Of a stretch of 64,000 bases of DNA, positions 41,608 through 49,722 are shown one piece after another. The notes beneath the pieces were generated by a model. The model did not search any database. It was not told the DNA's origin and saw only the letters and a program-made list of their open reading frames with translations. Numbering within the stretch: position 1 is the stretch's first letter; the number at the start of each line of letters is the position of its first letter. The translations under genes were made by a program, and so were the position numbers. Origin of the DNA: Spongiactinospora sp. TRM90649 (lineage in GTDB: Bacteria; Actinomycetota; Actinomycetes; Streptosporangiales; Streptosporangiaceae); contig NZ_JARLTC010000021.1 in the NCBI RefSeq assembly GCF_029382225.1, positions 62,001 to 126,000 on the forward strand. The letters are read 5' to 3'.

Positions 41608-41928
41608 GTGGCTGAGCCGAAATTCGAGATCCAGATGCTGCACGACCGCGTGATGATCAAGGTGGAACGAGACACCGAGGAGCGGCGCAGCACCGCCGGG
41701 ATCGTCATCCCCGCCACCGTCAAGATGGCCAACAGGCTTGCCTGGGGCGAGGTCTGCGGGGTCGGCGTCAACGCCCGCTCGGTCAAGGTCGGCGACAAGG
41801 TGCTGTTCAACCCGGAAGAACAGTACGAGGTCGAGGTGCACGGGCAGCTCTACCTGGTGATGCGCGAGCGCGACCTGCACGCCGTGGCCACCCCGCAGAC
41901 CGACCACGGCACCGGGCTGTACCTGTAG
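41608..41928 (+). CDS. GroES-like co-chaperone protein
   Basis: A 106-residue Cpn10-fold protein with IQMLHDRVMIKVERD, ERRSTAGIVIPATVK (mobile-loop equivalent) and VGDKVLFNPEEQYEVEV. It belongs to the second GroES-like group in actinobacteria, which ends in GTGLYL and is not encoded next to GroEL. The true partner is unknown. The GTG start at 41608 has TAGACT 6 bases upstream, suggesting a leaderless message. Confidence 0.9.
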   Translation: MAEPKFEIQMLHDRVMIKVERDTEERRSTAGIVIPATVKMANRLAWGEVCGVGVNARSVKVGDKVLFNPEEQYEVEVHGQLYLVMRERDLHAVATPQTDHGTGLYL

Positions 41929-42153
41929 ACCTCACGAGACCTCCAGCATGCGCTACCAGGCGGGCGACCGCGTCTGGACGCAGTCATTCGTCGACCGCGC
42001 CCTCAGCACGACGACGAACTGGCCCGCGGCCCGTCCCATCGCCTGACACGCGTTCGGTTCAAGCGTTGCCCATGTGGTGTGTTGCGCCGTCGTCCCCGCC
42101 CCGCGGCCCCCTAGCCTGACCCGGAGTTCACGACTTCGACGGAGAGGGGCCGG

Positions 42154-42900
42154 ATGGTCGCGACGACGGCGCGAGCCGTGCTCAGGTCGGCGGACGGCGC
42201 CCGGGTCACGGTGGACCTGCCGCCCGCGGCGGGCACGCTGCGATGGTTCGGCCACACCCGCATGGCGGGGCCGCGCCTGCTGCGCGCCTTCGACCTGGCG
42301 CCGGTCGGCCAGCACGCGGTGATCCCCAAGAAGATCCTCCCGGGTGCGAGCCCGCGCGTCGTGACCCGCCGTGGCCACGACCTGATCGTGTACGAGGCGG
42401 CCGACCGCTCCAACAGTTGCCTGGTCTGGGCGGGTCCGTACCACGAGGCGACGACGTGGTTCGGCGGCCCGGCCCCGCGCCAGGACGTGCTGGAGCGGAT
42501 CACCCGGTCGGTGCGGTTCCGCGACGCGCCCGAGGGGGCCAATCTTGGCCCTCGCAGGGGCGCGGGCATCCGCCAGTACGGCACAATCGTCGCCGGGATG
42601 AGCAAGCACCTGATCGTCACGATCAGGGACGCCGGTTCGGCCAAGCCGGGCCTGCCCGAGTGGCGGGGCGCCCCGCTGGGCGAGGCGGAGGTGTGGAAGG
42701 AGCGGCTCGACCTCGACCCCGCCCACCACGCCGCGCTCAGGGGCACGCCGTTCGAGTGGCGTTACATCTACGCGACCTGCACCGCCGCCTACACGGTGAT
42801 CTTCCCCGCGCATCCGGCGGCGCCCAACATCCGCGCCCAGTCGGCGGGCGACGCGGTGGACGCCGTGCTCGCCGGCATCCGGGTCCGGTGGGAGGCGTGA
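42154..42900 (+). CDS. protein of unknown function, first gene of the selenoprotein operon
   Basis: A 248-residue soluble protein, beta-rich, with no signal peptide. It contains FGHTRMAGPRLLRAFDLAPVG near the N-terminus, a tandem aromatic region (NSCLVWAGPYHEATTWFGG) and a C-terminal WRYIYATCTAAYTVIFPA. GAGAGGGG lies 4 bases upstream of the ATG. It is followed after 22 bp by a thioredoxin-like gene and the rest of a tightly packed operon ending in selD. I do not recognise the family; its position suggests a cytoplasmic partner of the exported redox proteins. Confidence 0.75.
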   Translation: MVATTARAVLRSADGARVTVDLPPAAGTLRWFGHTRMAGPRLLRAFDLAPVGQHAVIPKKILPGASPRVVTRRGHDLIVYEAADRSNSCLVWAGPYHEATTWFGGPAPRQDVLERITRSVRFRDAPEGANLGPRRGAGIRQYGTIVAGMSKHLIVTIRDAGSAKPGLPEWRGAPLGEAEVWKERLDLDPAHHAALRGTPFEWRYIYATCTAAYTVIFPAHPAAPNIRAQSAGDAVDAVLAGIRVRWEA

Positions 42901-42922
42901 TGCGCGGACCGGGGCGGGGCCG

Positions 42923-43447
42923 GTGAACGCCGCGACGGCGCTGGCGCTGCTGTCGCTGGTCGTGTCCGGGTTCACGGTGCTGGCCGTCGGGGCGGTCTAC
43001 GCGCGCCTGCGCGCCCTGGAACGGGGACGGGCGGGCGCCGAGGACATCCGGCACGCGCCCGCGCCGCTGCTGCCCGGCTCCGGCCACGTGGTGTCGCTGG
43101 TGCTGCTCATGGACGCCGGGTGCCCGATCTGCCCGCGTCTGTGGCGGGCGGCCCGCGCGTTCGCCGCCGACCGGGCGGAGGTCCGCCTGATCGGCCTGGT
43201 CGCGGGGCAGGAGGCCGCCGAGCGGCTGCGCGACCCGTCCGGCGAGACCCTGATCGCCGACGCCGCGATGTGGGCCGAGCTGTACGAGGGCTACACGCCG
43301 TGTGTCTACCTGGTGGGCGCGGCCGGGGCCGTCACTCACCGGCACTTCGTCTACGGCGACACCGACATCCCGGCGCTGCTCGCCCGCATCCTGCCCGAGC
43401 CCGCCGTACCCGCGATCCCAGGAGGACCAGACGGCCATGCGCGCTGA
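42923..43447 (+). CDS. membrane-anchored thioredoxin-like protein (MauD-like)
   Basis: A 174-residue protein with an N-terminal transmembrane anchor (about 4-26) and a thioredoxin-fold domain outside the membrane. The redox motif is CPIC (Cys67, Cys70) in LLMDAGCPICPRL, and YTPCVYLVG corresponds to the cis-Pro region. The layout resembles MauD, a membrane thiol-redox protein for maturing disulfide-rich methylamine dehydrogenase. The GTG start follows GGGGCGGGG. The gene overlaps the next one, for an exported Cys-rich protein, by 11 bases, so that protein is a probable client (inference). Confidence 0.8.
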   Translation: MNAATALALLSLVVSGFTVLAVGAVYARLRALERGRAGAEDIRHAPAPLLPGSGHVVSLVLLMDAGCPICPRLWRAARAFAADRAEVRLIGLVAGQEAAERLRDPSGETLIADAAMWAELYEGYTPCVYLVGAAGAVTHRHFVYGDTDIPALLARILPEPAVPAIPGGPDGHAR

Positions 43448-44012
43448 CCCCGTTGACGTGATCCCGCAGATCGGCGCCGACGGCGGCCCCGCGGACGCGT
43501 CCGTCTCCCCCGTGCCCAGCCGGGTGCGCGCGCGGATCGCGGACCCGGCCACGCCGCGCAGGACGCTGCTGAAGGGGCTGCTCGTGGCCGCCCTGGCGGC
43601 CACGCTCGCGCCGTTCGAGTGGTACCTGACCCGGCGCGAGGCGCGCGCCGCGCGGGGCCCGGCCTCGGAGTGGACCTCCTCCAACTGCTCCGACGCCTAC
43701 CCCGAGGGCTACACGGAGGCCCCCGCCAACTGGTTCTCCGGCCCGGCCGTCTGTTACGGCGGCTGGCGGATCGGCTCCTACCCGTGCAACGACTCGAAGT
43801 GGCACTTCGAGGGGTACCGGAGCAACACCGACGTCGGGGAGGAGTACATGTCGCTGCGGACGGACTCCTTCTGCGGGACGACCGGCGCGAGGAACGCCTG
43901 GCGGTGGACCGCCGCCGGGAGCGTCTACCGGTGCTCCGACGCGGTCACCGAGGTCACCTGGAACGACGGCGACAGCTACCGGGGCCTGACCATCGCGATG
44001 TGCGCGGTATGA
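43437..44012 (+). CDS. exported six-cysteine protein with twin-arginine signal-like region
   Basis: A 191-residue protein. A long N-region ends in RRTLLKG (residues 41-47) before a hydrophobic stretch, resembling a Tat signal. The mature part is rich in Trp/Tyr and has exactly six cysteines (84, 106, 117, 146, 166, 189), consistent with three disulfides. It is unlike any family I know. A disulfide-rich small subunit such as MauA is only a loose analogy, because the TTQ-forming Trp context is not recognisable. AGGAGG precedes the ATG. The stop overlaps the next start (ATGA). A substrate of the operon's redox proteins is inferred. Confidence 0.75.
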   Translation: MRADPVDVIPQIGADGGPADASVSPVPSRVRARIADPATPRRTLLKGLLVAALAATLAPFEWYLTRREARAARGPASEWTSSNCSDAYPEGYTEAPANWFSGPAVCYGGWRIGSYPCNDSKWHFEGYRSNTDVGEEYMSLRTDSFCGTTGARNAWRWTAAGSVYRCSDAVTEVTWNDGDSYRGLTIAMCAV

Positions 44013-44755
44013 CGGCTCCCGCGCGCCTGCGGCGTGCCGTGCTGGCCCCCTGGGCCGTCGCGCTGCCCATCGTGGCCGGGGCGGGGGCGCTGGCCGCCCT
44101 GGGCGCTCCGGCGCCCGCGCTGTTCCTGTGGGCCGGGCTCAACGCCGGATACGCCAACTCGGGCAGCACCTGAACGCACAACTCGGCCTTCCTGCTGAGC
44201 GCGCCGGTCTGGCGCGGACGTACTCCCCTGGGCGCCTTGGCCGTGTTCGGCGTGGGCCTGCTCGCCGGCGCATGCGCGGTCGCCCTCGTCGCGGGGGCGC
44301 TGGGCGCGGTCGTCCAGGCGCTGACGCCCGTCTGGGCGCGTCTGCCGGCGCTCGCCGTCCTGGCGGCGGTCGTGCTGTCGCGTGAGGCGGGGCTGCTGCG
44401 GGTGAAGGTGCCGGAGAACCGGCGGCTGGTGCCCGAGCACGTGGCCGGCGCGGGGCCGGTCGCCGGGGCGCTGCAGTTCGGGTTCGAGATGGGGACGGGG
44501 ATGCGGACCTACTCGCCGTCCGCGCTGCCGCATCTGCTGCTGGCCGCGCTGCTGCTTGCGGTGCCGCTGCCGGGGGCGTTCGCGGCGGCGGCCGGGTTCG
44601 CCGCGGCCCGCTGGATCGTGGCCGCCGCCGCGCCCGTCCACGACCGGACGGCGGGCGCCGCGTGGCAGGGGCGCTGGCGGTCCGCCCGCCGTCCGATGGC
44701 GCTGGCGACGGCCCTGGCGACCGTGGTGGCGCTGGCCGCGGGGGTGACGCGGTGA
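44009..44755 (+). CDS. membrane selenoprotein, in-frame TGA (Sec) at codon 55
   Basis: A continuous 248-residue membrane protein if TGA at 44171-44173 is read as selenocysteine: residues 1-54 contain one helix, and after NSGST-Sec-THNS the frame continues with about five more hydrophobic helices to 44755. No credible independent start exists after the TGA (a TTG at 44237 lacks a ribosome binding site). A perfect stem-loop with a GGTCT apical loop follows at 44200-44216, in the distance range used for bacterial SECIS. The gene overlaps its neighbours by 4 bases on both sides, and selD ends the operon. The protein may pass electrons across the membrane (MauE/DsbD-like role). Family and reaction are unknown; Sec reading is strongly supported but unproven. 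Confidence 0.8.
44200..44216 (+). promoter_or_regulatory. bacterial SECIS-like hairpin
   Basis: CGCGCC (44200-44205), loop GGTCT (44206-44210), GGCGCG (44211-44216): a perfect 6-bp stem. The loop equals the GGUCU of the E. coli fdhF SECIS that SelB binds. From the TGA to the loop there are 32 bases, within the usual 16-37. Confidence 0.78.
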
Positions 44756-45114
44756 GGGGCGTGACGCGGCTGGTGCTGGTGCACGACGGCGCGTGCGGGG
44801 GGTGCTCGTCGATCGCCGCCGCGCTGGCGGGCCTGCTCACCGTCCCGGTCGTGACGCGGTCCTGCCGTGATCCGCACCTGGCCGCCGAGCTGCCCGTGCT
44901 GCGCGCCGCCCGCCCACGCGACGCCTGCGCCGTGCCCATGGCGGTGGCGATCGACGGCTCGGGAGGCATGGAACTGCTGCGCGGCGTGCGGTTACCGTTG
45001 CGGACGGCGACCCTCGTCGCCCCCGGCAGGCGCGCCGCCGCGCTGCGGCTCGGCCTGCGGGCCCTGTGGCGGCACCTGGCACGCTCCGCCGCCCGGCATC
45101 TGGAGGTCCGATGA
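44752..45114 (+). CDS. small thiol-redox protein with CGGC motif
   Basis: A 120-residue soluble protein. Near the N-terminus is VLVHDGACGGCSSIAAAL, a CxxC redox motif (Cys15, Cys18) in a context close to DCC/DUF393 and thioredoxin-like proteins. An additional Cys lies in RSCRD and another in RDACAVPM. GTG at 44752 overlaps the stop of the selenoprotein gene (GTGA), and its own stop overlaps the selD ATG. Cytoplasmic electron donor or acceptor for the membrane selenoprotein is a reasonable inference. Confidence 0.78.
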   Translation: MRGVTRLVLVHDGACGGCSSIAAALAGLLTVPVVTRSCRDPHLAAELPVLRAARPRDACAVPMAVAIDGSGGMELLRGVRLPLRTATLVAPGRRAAALRLGLRALWRHLARSAARHLEVR

Positions 45115-46142
45115 ACGCTCCCGCGATCAGCCCGGACGGCGGAACGACGCTCCGGCTGACCCACTACGCCCAGGGCGGCGGCTGCGCGTGCAAGATCCCG
45201 GCCGGTGAGCTGGAGGAGGTGCTGGCGCGGTTGCCGGCCCCCGGCGGCGGGCACGGCGGCGAGCACGGCGAGCTGCTGGTCGGCCTGGACACCGGCGACG
45301 ACGCCGCCGTGGTCAGGATCTCGGCGGGGCAGGCGATCGTGAGCACCGCCGACTTCTTCACGCCCGTCGTGGACGACCCCTTCGACTGGGGGCGCGTCGC
45401 GGCGGCCAACGCGCTGTCCGACGTCTACGCGATGGGCGGCAAGCCGCTGGTCGCGCTCAACCTGCTGTGCTGGCCGCGCGAGGGCCTGCCGTACGACGTG
45501 ACGGCCGAGGTGCTGCGCGGCGGGGCCGTCGTCGCGGCGGAGGCCGGGTGCCATCTGGCGGGCGGGCACAGCGTGCACGGCCCCGAGCCGCTGTACGGCA
45601 TGGCGGTCACCGGCACCGCCGACCCGGAGCGGCTGATGCGCAACGACGCGGGCCGTCCCGGCCTGCCGCTGTCGCTGACCAAGCCGATCGGCTCTGGGGT
45701 GCTGAACAACCGGCACAAGACGACCGGGGAGGTGTTCCCGCAGGCCGTCGAGGTGATGACCGCCCTGAACGCCGGGGCCGCCGAGCTGGCCGTGCGGGCG
45801 GGGGTGCGCTGCGCCACCGACGTGACCGGTTTCGGCCTGCTCGGTCACCTGCACAAGCTGGCCAGGGCCTCGGGAGTCACCGCCGAGCTGGACGCCTCGG
45901 CGGTGCCGTTCATCGAGGGCGCCAGGGAGTCGGTGCGCGACGGCCACGTGCCGGGCGGGTCCCGGCGCAACCTGAGCTGGGTCGCCCCCCACCTGGACGC
46001 CGGGGGCGCGGACGAGCAGGTGCTCCTCCTGCTCGCCGACGCGCAGACCTCGGGCGGGCTGCTGCTCGCCGGGGAGATCCCGGGAGCGCCCGTCATCGGC
46101 AGGCTGGTGCCGCGCGGAGAGCACACGATCGTGATCCGCTGA
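45111..46142 (+). CDS. selD: selenide, water dikinase (selenophosphate synthetase)
   Basis: A 343-residue enzyme that makes selenophosphate from selenide and ATP for selenocysteine synthesis. The active-site Cys and Lys are present (GGGCACK, Cys25 and Lys28), and the ATP-grasp-like region has GLDTGDDAAVV, TADFFTPVVDDPFDWG and CATDVTGFGLLGHL. GGAGG lies before the ATG. It overlaps the upstream gene by 4 bases and closes the operon, so selenium supply is co-expressed with the selenoprotein. selA, selB and selC are not in this window. Confidence 0.96.
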   Translation: MNAPAISPDGGTTLRLTHYAQGGGCACKIPAGELEEVLARLPAPGGGHGGEHGELLVGLDTGDDAAVVRISAGQAIVSTADFFTPVVDDPFDWGRVAAANALSDVYAMGGKPLVALNLLCWPREGLPYDVTAEVLRGGAVVAAEAGCHLAGGHSVHGPEPLYGMAVTGTADPERLMRNDAGRPGLPLSLTKPIGSGVLNNRHKTTGEVFPQAVEVMTALNAGAAELAVRAGVRCATDVTGFGLLGHLHKLARASGVTAELDASAVPFIEGARESVRDGHVPGGSRRNLSWVAPHLDAGGADEQVLLLLADAQTSGGLLLAGEIPGAPVIGRLVPRGEHTIVIR

Positions 46143-46165
46143 GCCGGGCGCTCACGGGCGCCGGG

Positions 46166-47116
46166 TCAGCGGCGGGAGTACGACAGGTAGACGTCGTCCT
46201 TCTTCCACGCGTTGGCGGTGATGTCGGCGAGGACGCGGGTGGTCCTGCCGGTCAGGTCGGCGACGACCGACTGGTAGGCCCGGCCCTTCTTGACCACGCC
46301 GACGAAGTGGGTCTCGTCCCACCAGCCCCACAGGTACTCGGGGTCCCAGGCGACCCGTTTGACGATCTTGCCGGACACCCGGTCGGACACGCAGACGTCC
46401 TCACGGTAGCGGCTCGGGCACCAGGTCAGCAGCCGCTTGCCGGACGGCGAGTACACGTCGTCGCCGGAGACGGTGGTGCCGATGTCGAGGGTGCGGCGCA
46501 GCTTGCCCTTGAGGTCGTACTCGCGGATCTTCTTGTCGTAGACCGCGATCACGCCGCGCGCGTCGGGGGCCCACTCGAAGACGGTGTCCTGTTTCAGGTT
46601 CGGCACCTGCACCAGGCGGCTGGTCCGCCCGGCGACGTCCACCAGGGTGAATCCCGAGGTCACCCACTTCTTGCCGACCTTGCGCTGGGTGGTGCCCAGG
46701 ATCTGGCGGCCGTCGCGGGACCAGAAGAGCGAGGCGGTGATGTAGGGCCGCTTGACCGTGCGGATCGGCTTGGCGGCGCCGCCGCCCTGGTCGATGATGA
46801 TCACCTGGTCGTACCCGGCCTTGGAGTACTTGTCGCGCAGACCTGCGGCCAGCGCGCCGCCCGGGGCCACGGTGATTTCGGTATAACCGGCCTTCTTCAC
46901 GAAATCATCGCTGTCCTTGGGACGCAGGTACACATCGTCCTTGATGGTGAAAGTCCTGACGAGCACCGGATCGGCGGCGTCCTCGTGCAACTTGACCCCC
47001 GTGTCGGGAAGGTCGATCGCGATCTCCTCGGCGGCCTGTGCCGCCACGGCGGTGCTCGTCTGCGCGGCCAGTGTCAGGCAACCCGCGAGCACCCCGATAC
47101 GGATGGATAATCTCAC
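46166..47116 (-). CDS. exported beta-propeller-like protein
   Basis: A 316-residue protein with a signal peptide (1-29, ending AAQAAE) and repeated beta-strand units with SRDGRQILGT, APDARGVIAVYD and SPSGKRLL phrases, as in TolB/WD40-like propellers. It would fold outside the membrane. The two Cys pairs are few, and no enzymatic residues are evident. It converges with selD after 23 bp. Function is unknown; protein binding or wall-associated scaffolding is possible. Confidence 0.8.
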   Translation of the reverse strand: MRLSIRIGVLAGCLTLAAQTSTAVAAQAAEEIAIDLPDTGVKLHEDAADPVLVRTFTIKDDVYLRPKDSDDFVKKAGYTEITVAPGGALAAGLRDKYSKAGYDQVIIIDQGGGAAKPIRTVKRPYITASLFWSRDGRQILGTTQRKVGKKWVTSGFTLVDVAGRTSRLVQVPNLKQDTVFEWAPDARGVIAVYDKKIREYDLKGKLRRTLDIGTTVSGDDVYSPSGKRLLTWCPSRYREDVCVSDRVSGKIVKRVAWDPEYLWGWWDETHFVGVVKKGRAYQSVVADLTGRTTRVLADITANAWKKDDVYLSYSRR

Positions 47117-47189
47117 GTCGGCATCATAAACCGCTTTAGTCGCGAAAAATTACACCATTAACAAATGGGATTACATCTACCACGCGAGA

Positions 47190-47792
47190 TCAGGGGCGGG
47201 AGAAGAAGTCCCGCGTCATGGCGATGACGTCGATGCCCATGCTCAGCTTGAGCGCCGCCCAGATGATGGCCCCCGCCACGAGGAAGGTGACGCCCACGAC
47301 CAGGATGCGGACCGTCCAGCCGCGCTCCTTGAGCCAGTCGGTCCAGGAGGCGAGGGTGCGCTTGCCGAACTGCAGCACCCGGTGCGCCCAGGCGAACTCG
47401 GTGGCCAGCACGGCGAACCCGGCGAACACCACGAGCCAGCCGGGCCCCGGGAAGGGCACCATGATCAGGCCCCCGATGACCAGGGCGGCCCCGATGACCC
47501 CGACGACGATCTTGAGGGCGAGACTCCCGCCGGGCGTGGCCCGGATCCCCTCGCGCCAGCCGCGCAGGCCCGACCGCCGTGCCGCGTCCTCCTTCAGGAC
47601 GTCGGCGTCGCCGATCCGCGTCTCACCGGAATCGCCCTGCGGCGGATAGGCCGGCCGTCCGGCCGGGGTGGCGGGCTCCGGCGGCACCGGACCCGGAGCG
47701 CCCGCGCCGGCCGCGGCGTCGCCGGGTGTGCCGGGCTCACGCGGGGCCGCACGGCCGGGACTCACTCGCCGTTCCCCGTCTGAGATCGCCAC
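47190..47792 (-). CDS. PGPGW-motif membrane protein (TIGR02611-like)
   Basis: A 200-residue protein. The first 80 residues are Pro/Gly-rich and disordered-looking. Then come transmembrane segments with the characteristic VPFPGPGWLVVFAGFAVLATEF motif, a basic loop (RVLQFGKRTLASWTDWLK) and a last helix. Members are conserved in actinobacteria without known function. The GTG start has GAGGGGG 4 bases upstream. It is divergent from an F420-type gene at 47935. Confidence 0.88.
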   Translation of the reverse strand: MAISDGERRVSPGRAAPREPGTPGDAAAGAGAPGPVPPEPATPAGRPAYPPQGDSGETRIGDADVLKEDAARRSGLRGWREGIRATPGGSLALKIVVGVIGAALVIGGLIMVPFPGPGWLVVFAGFAVLATEFAWAHRVLQFGKRTLASWTDWLKERGWTVRILVVGVTFLVAGAIIWAALKLSMGIDVIAMTRDFFSRP

Positions 47793-47934
47793 CTGACCCC
47801 CTCGAAGCTCCCGTTTGATCCCAGGATAGGGGGACTCTCACACCCCGGCGTCATCCTCGCGGACGACTCGCCGTAACCGGACGCCCCGCCCGTACCTGAC
47901 AGTTTCTGACAGCATCGGGGGGCAGCATGACGGC

Positions 47935-48363
47935 ATGAACTTGGACGACATCAAGGAGATCAACCGCAGGACCATCGAGGAGTTCCGCGCGAACGGCGGC
48001 GCGGGCCCCTTCGCGGATCGCCCGCTGCTGCTGCTCACCACCACCGGGCGCCGGAGCGGCCGTGCGCACACGGCCCCGATGATGTACCTGCGCGACGGCG
48101 ACCGCCTGCTGGTCTTCGCCTCCGTGATGGGCGCGCCCAGGCATCCCGACTGGTACCACAACCTGATCGCCGACCCGTCCGTGACGGTCGAGGTCGGCTC
48201 CGACAAGTACCGCGCCAGGGCCGTGCCCACCGAGGGCGAGGAGCGCGACCGGCTGTTCGCGGCGGCGGTCGAACGCCATTCGTTCTTCGCCGAGCACCAG
48301 GCCGGCACCGACCGCGTCATCCCGGTGGTCGCCCTGTCCCGCGCGGAGCCCGCGGACGGCTAG
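47935..48363 (+). CDS. deazaflavin (F420)-dependent nitroreductase-family protein
   Basis: A 142-residue split-barrel protein of the Ddn/DUF385 family. The F420-binding signature TTTGRRSGRAHTAPMMYL is followed by HPDWYHNLIADPSVTVEVG. Such proteins reduce quinones or nitro compounds with F420H2. Length is typical. The last 4 bases overlap the convergent hydro-lyase gene. Confidence 0.93.
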   Translation: MNLDDIKEINRRTIEEFRANGGAGPFADRPLLLLTTTGRRSGRAHTAPMMYLRDGDRLLVFASVMGAPRHPDWYHNLIADPSVTVEVGSDKYRARAVPTEGEERDRLFAAAVERHSFFAEHQAGTDRVIPVVALSRAEPADG

Positions 48364-49148
48364 GGCACCTGGAACCGGTGGTCGCGGGCGTCGGTGATCG
48401 CCATGTGGCCGGGCAGGTGACCGATGGCGAACGGCACGCCGCTCGCCATCACCGCCGCCTGCGGGGTCACCCCGCAGGCCCAGAACAGCGGGATCTCCCC
48501 CGGGCGCACCTCGACCGGGTCGCCGAAGTCGGGCCTGGCCAGGTCGGCGATGCCGATCTCCGCCGGATCGCCGACGTGCACGGGCGCTCCGTGCACCGCC
48601 GGGTAGCGGGCGGTGACGCGGATCGCCTCGGGCACCAGCCCGGCAGGGACCGGCCGCATCGACACCACCAGCGGCCCGCCGAGGGCCCCCGCCGGTTCGC
48701 ACTTCACCGAGGTGAGGTACATCGGCACGTTGACCCCGGCCTCCACGTGGCGGACCGGCACTCCCGCGCGGATCAGCGCGTCCTCGAAGGTGAAGCTGCA
48801 CCCGATCAGGAACGGCACGAGGTCCTCGCGCCACAGCCCGGTCGCGTCCCGCACGTCGGCGATCGGCTCGCCGTTCTCGTAGACGCGGTAGCCGGGCAGG
48901 TCGGTGCGCAGGTCGCCGGCGAAGATCGCGGTGGCGGTCGCCCCCGCGTCGCCCACGTCGAGCACCGGGCACGCCTTCGCGTTGCGCTGCCCGAACAGCA
49001 GCAGGTCGTAGGCGAAGGACCGGGGCACGGCCAGCAGGTTCGCCTGGGTCCAGCCCAGGCACCAGCCCGCCGTGGGCGTGCGCAGGCCCCTGCGGAACAG
49101 CTCCCTGGCGGCGGCGGGGTCGAGTGCGCCCACATCCGAGGGCGTCAT
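48360..49148 (-). CDS. DUF1445/YcsI-family putative hydro-lyase
   Basis: A 262-residue protein matching the D-glutamate cyclase-like hydro-lyase family: GWCLGWTQANLLAVPRSFAYDLLLF, IGCSFTFEDALI, and ACGVTPQAAVMASGVPFAIGH near the C-terminus. Members are found with lactamase-utilisation proteins or as stand-alone genes; here it is alone. GGAGG lies before the ATG. Substrate is unproven. Confidence 0.92.
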   Translation of the reverse strand: MTPSDVGALDPAAARELFRRGLRTPTAGWCLGWTQANLLAVPRSFAYDLLLFGQRNAKACPVLDVGDAGATATAIFAGDLRTDLPGYRVYENGEPIADVRDATGLWREDLVPFLIGCSFTFEDALIRAGVPVRHVEAGVNVPMYLTSVKCEPAGALGGPLVVSMRPVPAGLVPEAIRVTARYPAVHGAPVHVGDPAEIGIADLARPDFGDPVEVRPGEIPLFWACGVTPQAAVMASGVPFAIGHLPGHMAITDARDHRFQVP

Positions 49149-49191
49149 AGATCCTCCTTTACGAGGATATTGGACACTCTTTCCCAGTCGC

Positions 49192-49452
49192 CTACCGGTA
49201 GTCCAGCCCCCAGTCGTGTGGACCCATCACGAACCCGTCGCCCTTCTGGATCAGCCAGCCGTTCTCCACCAGTGTCACCAGGGCCTGCCGTACGTCGTGC
49301 TCCGGCCACCCGGTCATCTGGGCGACGTCGGACACATGTGCGATCCGGCCGTCCACCGCGAGCGACGCCACCGCCTCGTACACGTGCGTCTGCGCGTCGG
49401 ACAGGGCCTGGACGTCGTGCAGTGCGGCCGGACCGGTCGTCTTCCTAGACAC
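49192..49452 (-). CDS. small winged-helix-like hypothetical protein
   Basis: An 86-residue protein with a winged-helix pattern: ALSDAQTHVYEAVASL, a recognition-helix-like GWPEHDVRQALVTLVENGWL, and a wing KGDGFVMGP. It may bind DNA. The GTG start overlaps the end of the upstream DUF6158-like gene by 8 bases, so the two form an operon. No targets are known. Confidence 0.7.
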   Translation of the reverse strand: MSRKTTGPAALHDVQALSDAQTHVYEAVASLAVDGRIAHVSDVAQMTGWPEHDVRQALVTLVENGWLIQKGDGFVMGPHDWGLDYR

Positions 49453-49669
49453 GTTGCCGCGCTCCCTCCCGCAGGCGCTCGGGGTCGATCTCCCGCTCGG
49501 GGTAACGCCTCAGGTACTCGGTCTCGAGTTCCCTGGTGCGCACCGTGTGGTTGTCCAGCGCGTCGTCGGAGCCGTGCCGCAGCGTGTCCGTCCGTGTCTC
49601 GTGGACGTGCCGCAGCTCGCGGAGAAGATCTTCGTCCGGCAGTTCCCGCGGATCGATTCCCATCGTCAT
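49445..49669 (-). CDS. DUF6158-like small protein
   Basis: A 74-residue acidic/basic helical protein: DPRELPDEDLLRELRHVHETR, then HGSDDALDNHTVRTRELETEYLRRYPEREIDP. This pattern matches the actinobacterial DUF6158 family of unknown function. ATG 49669 is used; ATG 49663 is possible. It overlaps the downstream winged-helix-like gene. Confidence 0.75.
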   Translation of the reverse strand: MTMGIDPRELPDEDLLRELRHVHETRTDTLRHGSDDALDNHTVRTRELETEYLRRYPEREIDPERLREGARQRV

Positions 49670-49722
49670 AAAGTCTCTGCTTACCCACCAGGGGCGGAGC
49701 GTCACCCGGAATACCCGCGGGC

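Noticed and set aside
43437..44012. Methylamine dehydrogenase light chain (MauA)
   Set aside because: Only the leader type and Cys-richness are similar; the cysteine pattern and Trp positions do not match, and no heavy-chain gene is present.
44171..44173. TGA in the membrane gene as a sign of a pseudogene or sequencing error
   Set aside because: The frame is otherwise intact, both ends overlap neighbours exactly, a SECIS-like hairpin follows and selD is in the same operon.
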